Notes under the pieces: model-generated
Told to the model about the DNA's origin: nothing
The model's database searches: none
What the model saw: only the letters and a program-made list of their open reading frames with translations
Translations under genes and position numbers: made by a program
From: Candidatus Muproteobacteria bacterium
Lineage (GTDB): Bacteria; Pseudomonadota; Gammaproteobacteria; Acidiferrobacterales; Sulfurifustaceae
DNA: 10,819 nt
Reading direction: 5' to 3'
Assembly (NCBI GenBank): GCA_023266455.1
Contig: JAHFQD010000029.1
Location: 1 to 10,819, forward strand
Shown: positions 5,756 to 10,819 of the stretch, in pieces
Layout: every line of letters starts with the position of its first letter
Numbering within the stretch: the stretch's first letter is position 1

Positions 5756-7848
5756 GCGAACTCTTTCTATTGATACAAATCGCGATCCGCAATTTGTTCG
5801 CGAGTTTTTTGAATTTCGTCATTGGCGGCATCATTTTGATGGGCACCTTGTTGTTCGTCGTCGGCGGCTCGCTCTTGAGCAGCGTCGACTCGGCGATGAG
5901 CAAAAGCATCACCGGTAGCATCGCTGGCCACGTGCAGGTCTACTCCGACAAATCCAAGGAAGAGCTATCGCTCTTCAGCAATTGGACGATGCCGGATATC
6001 GCCGCGGTTCCCGATTTCTCCAAAATCAAACCGGCGTTGCTATCGGTCGACAACGTCAAAACTGTAGTCCCCATGGGCGTCGAAGGCGCGAACATGACCT
6101 ATGGCAATACCTTGGATCAAACGCTCGACAAACTGCGTAAAGCGGTCAACGCGCGACTCGCCGGAGATCGTTCGCCGGCGTTAAACGAACGTATTGTCAG
6201 CTTGAAAGACCACGTGCGCCGCATCGTCACGGTCATCCAAGAAGACTACAAGAAGCTCACCGTCATGGCGTCGACGCAATCGATCGACCCACAGGAACTG
6301 CGCGCCATCGAAAAAGCCGCGTCCGCGGAATTTTGGAACAGCTTCGACGCGGATGCGTTAGCGCATCTCGAATTCATGGAAAATAAAATCGCGCCGTTAC
6401 TACCCGACGCCGATCTCATCTTTTTCTCTTACGTTGGCACCGACTTGGATTCGTTCCGCGGCTCGTTCGATCGCATGGAAATCGTCGACGGGCAAATGGT
6501 GCCCCCAGGCGGCCGAGGTCTTTTGCTATCGAAATACGTCTATGAGAATCAATTCAAACTCAAGACCGCGCACCGCCTCGATAAAATCTACGAAGCCTTG
6601 CACGACGAAGGCAAAACGATTGCGAGCGATCCCGATCTTCAATTGATGGTCAAACAGAACCGTTCGCAGACGCGTGAGATTCTGTTGCAACTCGATCCGC
6701 TTTCCTCGCAACGCACAACCAAAACGCTGCAAGGATTTCTCAAATCGTCGGAAAACGACTTGGCAACGCTGCTAACGACGTTCTTCGATACTAACGATGC
6801 CAATTTCATAGAACGCCACGGTTTCTTTTACAAAGAAATCGCGCCGTTGATCGAGCTCTATCGCATCCGACCGGGCGACACCATGCCCATCAACGCGTTC
6901 ACCAAAAGCGGCTACATCCAATCGGTGAACGTAAAAGTCTACGGCACCTTCCAATTCAAAGGATTGGAAAAGTCCGGCCTCGCCGGCGGCATGAGCTTGA
7001 TGGACTTGATGACGTTCCGCGATCTCTACGGCTACGTAACGCCGGAGAGAATGGCGGAATCGAACCAGCTTAAGAAAAACACGGGCGTCAAGTTCGTCGA
7101 ACGCGACCGCGCCGAAGCCGAACTCTTCGGCGGATCGAGCGTGGTCGGCACCGGCGGCGAGAAAAAAATCGACGATCAAGCCGAAATGGGCGGCGTGAAA
7201 TACAGCGCCACGGCGCGCGCGCTGATGAACCGTCCGTACTCGCGCGACGAGATCGATCAAGGTGTCGTGTTGAGTGCGGCGGTGATCTTGAAAGATCCGT
7301 CGAAGATGGAACAGACGATGCGCGAGATCGAAGCGGTCTCGAAGAAAAACGGCCTCGGTCTGCGCGTGGTCTCGTGGCAGAAAGCGGCGGGCCAATTAGG
7401 CCAATTCGTCTTCATCGCCAAGGCCGTGCTTTATTTCGCCGTGTTCATCATCTTCGTCGTGGCGTTGGTGATCATCAATAACGCGGTCATGATGGCAACG
7501 CTGCAACGGGTACGTGAAATCGGCACCATGCGCGCGCTCGGCGCGCAGAAACGATTTGTCTTGAAACTGGTACTGATCGAAACCCTGCTGCTGGGATTGT
7601 CATTCGGCGCCGTCGGCACGCTGTTGGGTTCGATCCTCGTCAAATGGATGGGCCACAACGGCATTCCGGCCGGCAGCGAATTTCTGTATTTCTTTTTCTC
7701 GGGGCCGCGCTTGTACGTCGATCTCGGCATCGGCAGCCTGATCGGCGCATTCATTTCCATCTGCTTGGTGACCTCGATTTCGGCGCTCTACCCCGCCATC
7801 ATCGCCACCCGCGTTTCGCCCGTGCAAGCTATGCACGCGGAGGACTAA
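5752..7848 (+). CDS. FtsX-like ABC permease with enlarged periplasmic domain
   Basis: This 698-aa inner-membrane permease has the MacB/LolCE layout: one N-terminal helix (about 22-42), a large periplasmic domain, then three helices (about 552-577, 606-628 and 656-680). The FtsX-family coupling segment 'REIGTMRALGA' is at 588-598, where the permease contacts the ATPase, and the C-terminus ends 'RVSPVQAMHAED'. LolC and LolE are about 400 aa, so this protein has some 300 extra residues. They appear as helical, charged stretches around 120-225 and 260-370, between segments that look like ordinary MacB_PCD strands. It starts in an ATGA overlap with the ATPase gene, with AGGA upstream, and is followed after 3 bp by the second permease. 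A substrate-recognition role for the insert is inferred. Confidence 0.92.
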   Translation: MSELFLLIQIAIRNLFASFLNFVIGGIILMGTLLFVVGGSLLSSVDSAMSKSITGSIAGHVQVYSDKSKEELSLFSNWTMPDIAAVPDFSKIKPALLSVDNVKTVVPMGVEGANMTYGNTLDQTLDKLRKAVNARLAGDRSPALNERIVSLKDHVRRIVTVIQEDYKKLTVMASTQSIDPQELRAIEKAASAEFWNSFDADALAHLEFMENKIAPLLPDADLIFFSYVGTDLDSFRGSFDRMEIVDGQMVPPGGRGLLLSKYVYENQFKLKTAHRLDKIYEALHDEGKTIASDPDLQLMVKQNRSQTREILLQLDPLSSQRTTKTLQGFLKSSENDLATLLTTFFDTNDANFIERHGFFYKEIAPLIELYRIRPGDTMPINAFTKSGYIQSVNVKVYGTFQFKGLEKSGLAGGMSLMDLMTFRDLYGYVTPERMAESNQLKKNTGVKFVERDRAEAELFGGSSVVGTGGEKKIDDQAEMGGVKYSATARALMNRPYSRDEIDQGVVLSAAVILKDPSKMEQTMREIEAVSKKNGLGLRVVSWQKAAGQLGQFVFIAKAVLYFAVFIIFVVALVIINNAVMMATLQRVREIGTMRALGAQKRFVLKLVLIETLLLGLSFGAVGTLLGSILVKWMGHNGIPAGSEFLYFFFSGPRLYVDLGIGSLIGAFISICLVTSISALYPAIIATRVSPVQAMHAED

Positions 7849-7851
7849 ACC

Positions 7852-9153
7852 ATGCTGCAACTGTTTCTCATCGCGCTGCGTAATCTGGCGCAACACTCCA
7901 AACGCACGCTGCTGTTGGGCGGCGCTATCGCCGGCGTCACCGCGCTGTTGGTGTTCCTGCAATGTTTGTCGTCAGGAATCCACGAGACGATGTTGGAATC
8001 GGCAACAACGCTCTCCACCGGTCATATCAACGTCGCGGGCTTCTATAAGGTAACGGCGGGTCAATCGGCACCGGTCGTTACGCAATATCGCAAACTCGAA
8101 GAGGTCGTACGGCGCACGCTACCGGACGTGGAGTTCATTGCTCCGCGCGGCCGCGGCTGGGGCAAACTCATCAGCGACAAGGGTTCGTTGCAAGCCGCAA
8201 CCGGCGGTATCGATATCGCGCAAGAACCCGGCTTCCGTCGTGTGGTGCGCGTGGCGCAAGGCAATCTCGACGATCTAGCGCAGCCGAACACGATCCTGAT
8301 ATTTAAAGAACAAGCGAAGAAACTCGAAGTCAATATCGGCGATGTCATCGTGCTCTCGACGCAAACCGCGCGCGGCACCAACAATACGATCGATCTGCGC
8401 GTCGTCGCCATCGCCGAAGACGTCGGTTTCATGAGCATGTGGAACGTTTATATGCCGATCGAATCGCTGCGGCGCTTGACGCAGATCAACGACGAATCCA
8501 CCGGCGCGCTGCACCTCTACATCAAAGACATCAACCAAATACCGCGCGACATGGATTTGCTGCGCGAAGCGTTCATAGCCGCGGGTTATAAGGTGATGGA
8601 CCGCGAAGCCAAGGCGTTTTGGATGAAATTCGAATCGGTCAACCGCGAAGATTGGACCGGGCAGAAACTCGACTTGACCACGTGGGAAGAAGAGATGTCG
8701 TTCCTGAAATGGACCGTCGCTGCCATCGACGGCCTGATGTACATCTTAATCGTGGTACTGCTCATCATCATCGCCATCGGCATCATGAACTCGCTGTGGA
8801 TCGCGATTCGCGAACGCACGCGCGAGATCGGCACGCTACGCGCCATCGGCATGCAACGTCGACGCGTACTCGCGATGTTCGTCATCGAGGCGTTTACCTT
8901 GAGCGTTCTCGCGACCTTCGTCGGCGCGCTGATCGGCGCGGCGCTCGCGGGCTTGCTGAACGCGGCGCAAATTCCGGTGCCGACCGGCGCACGGATGTTC
9001 TTGCTGGCGCACACGCTCAAGTTCACCCTGGACCTACACGGTATCTTTAACGGCATGGCGGTGATCACGGGTTGCACCACGTTGATCGCGATCATTCCGT
9101 CGATTCACGCCGCGCGCCTAAAACCGGTGACGGCCATGCAGCACATTGGGTAA
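7852..9153 (+). CDS. FtsX-like ABC permease, LolC/E size
   Basis: This 433-aa inner-membrane permease is the probable heterodimer partner of the preceding 698-aa one. It has an N-terminal helix (about 19-42), a compact periplasmic domain of about 250 residues and three C-terminal helices (about 295-317, 341-366 and 398-420). The coupling motif 'REIGTLRAIG' is at 324-333, and the end 'ARLKPVTAMQHIG' closely parallels that of the first permease, pointing to an old duplication. The start is ATG 7852, with GAGGA inside the end of the upstream gene and only 3 bp between genes. The LolA-like gene begins 7 bp after the stop. Four helices and no fused ATPase make it LolC/E-like rather than MacB-like. 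The substrate is unknown. Confidence 0.93.
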   Translation: MLQLFLIALRNLAQHSKRTLLLGGAIAGVTALLVFLQCLSSGIHETMLESATTLSTGHINVAGFYKVTAGQSAPVVTQYRKLEEVVRRTLPDVEFIAPRGRGWGKLISDKGSLQAATGGIDIAQEPGFRRVVRVAQGNLDDLAQPNTILIFKEQAKKLEVNIGDVIVLSTQTARGTNNTIDLRVVAIAEDVGFMSMWNVYMPIESLRRLTQINDESTGALHLYIKDINQIPRDMDLLREAFIAAGYKVMDREAKAFWMKFESVNREDWTGQKLDLTTWEEEMSFLKWTVAAIDGLMYILIVVLLIIIAIGIMNSLWIAIRERTREIGTLRAIGMQRRRVLAMFVIEAFTLSVLATFVGALIGAALAGLLNAAQIPVPTGARMFLLAHTLKFTLDLHGIFNGMAVITGCTTLIAIIPSIHAARLKPVTAMQHIG

Positions 9154-9160
9154 GAGAAAG

Positions 9161-9946
9161 ATGAAAAAACTCGGTCTGATCCTGGTCTCGGCGTTCATCG
9201 TGTTCGGCAACGTCGGCGTCCACGCCGCGGAAGCGTTGAGCTCGGAAAAAATGGTGGAGTTGCTGCGCGGCATCGATCTGCGAATTCGCAGCTCCGGCGA
9301 TTACAAGGCGCTTTTTTATCTGGAGCAGCGCGAAAAAGACAAACCGGACGTGGTTCGCGAAGGCATCGCTTATCGTCGCGACGTCGACGAAAAGCTGATG
9401 ATCTTGTTCACTAAGCCTAAGGTCGAGGCCGGCAAAGGTTATTTACGCGTCGATAAAAACTTATGGTTCTACGATCCCACCGTCGGCAAATGGGAACGCC
9501 GCACCGACCGTGAACGCATCGCTGGCACTGATTCTCGCCGGCAAGATTTCGATCAATCGAAACTCGCCGACGAATACACGCCCACATTCGAAGGCGAAGA
9601 GAAACTCGGCAACTTCAACGTATGGGTGTTGAAGCTCACGGTGAAGCCCAACATCGACGTCGCCTACCCCATCGTCAAACTCTGGATCGATCAAGCGACC
9701 GGCAACGATTTAAAACGCCAAGACTTCGCGCTCTCTGGACGTTTGATGCGCACCTCGTACGTTCCGAAATGGCAGAAGCTCTATAGCGAATCGAAGAAAG
9801 CCGAACTTTGGTATCGTCAAGAAATCCGCATCTACGACGAAATCGACAAAGCCAACTCCACGTTGGTGATCGTCAAATCCGTCGACCTGCATCCGCTGTC
9901 GGAAAATATTTTTACCAAGGCATGGCTGGAATCGAAAAGCCGATAA
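9161..9946 (+). CDS. LolA-like outer-membrane lipoprotein-sorting family protein
   Basis: This 261-aa exported protein has a Sec signal peptide, with cleavage after 'VHA' (residues 20-22) and no lipobox, so it should be soluble in the periplasm. After that it follows the COG2834 pattern: 'VREGIAYRRDVDEKLMILF', 'GKGYLRVDKNLWFYDP' plus WERR, GTDSRRQDFDQSKLADEY and 'FNVWVLKL', then 'VKLWIDQATG' and 'LKRQDFALSG'. These are successive strands of the half-barrel that shelters lipid chains in LolA/LolB. It is longer than LolA (about 180 aa mature), as is usual in this group. The start is ATG 9161 with a weak AAGAG site; the in-frame TTG at 9146 lies inside the upstream gene. The end overlaps the barrel gene by 25 bp. 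It likely carries whatever the two permeases release. Confidence 0.9.
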   Translation: MKKLGLILVSAFIVFGNVGVHAAEALSSEKMVELLRGIDLRIRSSGDYKALFYLEQREKDKPDVVREGIAYRRDVDEKLMILFTKPKVEAGKGYLRVDKNLWFYDPTVGKWERRTDRERIAGTDSRRQDFDQSKLADEYTPTFEGEEKLGNFNVWVLKLTVKPNIDVAYPIVKLWIDQATGNDLKRQDFALSGRLMRTSYVPKWQKLYSESKKAELWYRQEIRIYDEIDKANSTLVIVKSVDLHPLSENIFTKAWLESKSR

Positions 9947-10819
9947 GTACGGCGCTGCTGCTGTGCCTAGCGTTATCGGCGACAGCGCAAGATCGTCCTA
10001 ACGAAGACGCGCTGTTCGGCGCACCGGCGCCCGCGAATCAACAACCGTCGACGGCGCCGCGCGACGATACGCGCGAGTTGGAACCGACGAAAGAGACCGG
10101 CGACGCCGCAGCGATGCCGGATACGCCAGACAAACCGTTTCAAGTCGGCGGCGCTTTTTATCAGCGCTGGATCAGCTCCAAACAGCGCGGCGTGGATTTA
10201 TCTGACTCGCCGCAATCGCGACCGTTACAAATCGACGCATTCATGGACGCGCGCCCGAACGACCGCGTACGCGCCTTCGTCGACGGCCGTTGGAATTACG
10301 ACTTCGCGCGCGATTCCAATTCCAGCACCGTCGGCGCGAACTCGTCGAACACGCCGCAAGCGACCGCGGGCACGGACAAACCCGAATTTCGGTTCGATCA
10401 GGCTTGGCTCAAATTCGACGTCGACCGTACGGTGTTCATCACCGCCGGCCGGCAACACATTAAATGGGGCACCTCGCGCTTCTGGAATCCCACCGATTTC
10501 ATCAATAGCGAAAAACGTGACTCGCTGGCGACGTACGATCTACGTCCCGGCAAAGACATGATCAAATTCGCCGTGCCGCGCGAGGCGACGCAAACGAATT
10601 ACTACGGCATCGCGCTCTTCGATGGCCCCGATCCCGGCAGCACCACCGACAAAATGGGCGGCGCGTTCCGTGCCGAAACCGTGTGGCAAGGCGCCGAAGT
10701 CGGCGCCGATTTCGTCGCCCGCGGCAATCGCCCGCCGGTCTACGGCGTCGACATTTCCGCCCCGCTCGGCGTGTTCGATGTATATGGCGAAATGTCGCTC
10801 ACCACCGGCTCAACGACGA
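9922..10819 (+). CDS. Outer-membrane beta-barrel protein, 3' end cut by the window
   Basis: A frame open from ATG 9922 to the right edge gives 299 residues without a stop. It has a signal peptide with cleavage after 'ATA' (20-22), then a disordered Pro/Asp/Thr-rich spacer to about residue 70. From 'FQVGGAFYQRW' onward, alternating short strands rich in aromatic and charged residues look like an outer-membrane barrel. The segment 'GRQHIKWGTSRFWNPTDF' (176-193) is the kind of porin-family motif in which strands flank a W-G...W-N-P turn. No family is assigned with certainty; DUF1302-like barrels and alginate-export-type porins are comparable. The gene starts inside the LolA-like gene with AAGG only one base from ATG, so initiation probably depends on coupling. 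It would be the outer-membrane end of the operon's pathway. Confidence 0.8.
   Translation, partial: MAGIEKPISTALLLCLALSATAQDRPNEDALFGAPAPANQQPSTAPRDDTRELEPTKETGDAAAMPDTPDKPFQVGGAFYQRWISSKQRGVDLSDSPQSRPLQIDAFMDARPNDRVRAFVDGRWNYDFARDSNSSTVGANSSNTPQATAGTDKPEFRFDQAWLKFDVDRTVFITAGRQHIKWGTSRFWNPTDFINSEKRDSLATYDLRPGKDMIKFAVPREATQTNYYGIALFDGPDPGSTTDKMGGAFRAETVWQGAEVGADFVARGNRPPVYGVDISAPLGVFDVYGEMSLTTGSTT

Noticed and set aside
6772..7395. A 207-codon minus-strand frame inside the long permease gene
   Set aside because: Its translation is a His/Arg/Phe-rich shadow with no recognisable motif and lies inside a coherent membrane protein.
5012..9153. MacAB-type drug efflux pump
   Set aside because: There is no MacA-like adaptor or TolC-like protein, the ATPase is not fused to a permease, and a LolA-like protein follows instead.
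1..10819. tRNA, rRNA, CRISPR array, insertion sequence or phage attachment site
   Set aside because: I looked for cloverleaf-type arms, regularly spaced repeats, transposase motifs and flanking duplications on both strands and saw none.

Overview
The window looks like chromosomal DNA of a Gram-negative bacterium, probably a gamma- or betaproteobacterium. The evidence is an M48 peptidase lipoprotein with a lipobox, a Lol-like ABC cassette with a LolA-like periplasmic protein and an outer-membrane barrel, a CrgA-like LysR regulator, and moderately high GC with short, coupled gene spacing. I see no tRNA, rRNA, IS element, phage gene or CRISPR array, and I cannot name the species.

Left third (1-2016): the 5' end of an M48 metallopeptidase lipoprotein gene runs off the left edge on the minus strand. 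Diverging from it are a small secreted Cys-pair protein of unknown function and, 14 bp later, an intact pirin (cupin dioxygenase-like). Next comes only the C-terminal DNA-binding half of an AraC-type regulator, whose stop overlaps the start of an SRPBCC (START-like) ligand-binding protein.

Middle (2017-4222): an aldo/keto reductase on the minus strand converges on the SRPBCC gene, with a candidate bidirectional terminator between them. It is divergent from a CrgA-like LysR regulator, the usual arrangement for a regulator and its target.

Relic region (4223-5011): a hybrid sensor histidine kinase is reduced to scraps. Its membrane-anchor N-terminus is joined out of frame to the last helix and strand of the ATPase domain, followed by a receiver domain that has lost its middle and shifted frame. 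A 50-nt long-stem inverted repeat lies right after it, upstream of the next operon.

Right half (5012-10819): a tightly packed plus-strand operon encodes a LolD/MacB-type ABC ATPase, a 698-aa FtsX-type permease with an oversized periplasmic domain, a 433-aa FtsX-type permease, a LolA-like periplasmic protein, and an outer-membrane beta-barrel protein cut by the right edge. Together they could span the whole envelope: ATPase and two permeases extract a lipid or lipoprotein from the inner membrane, the LolA-like protein carries it, and the barrel receives it at the outer membrane. That route is inferred from family roles and gene order. It is the most interesting system in the window.
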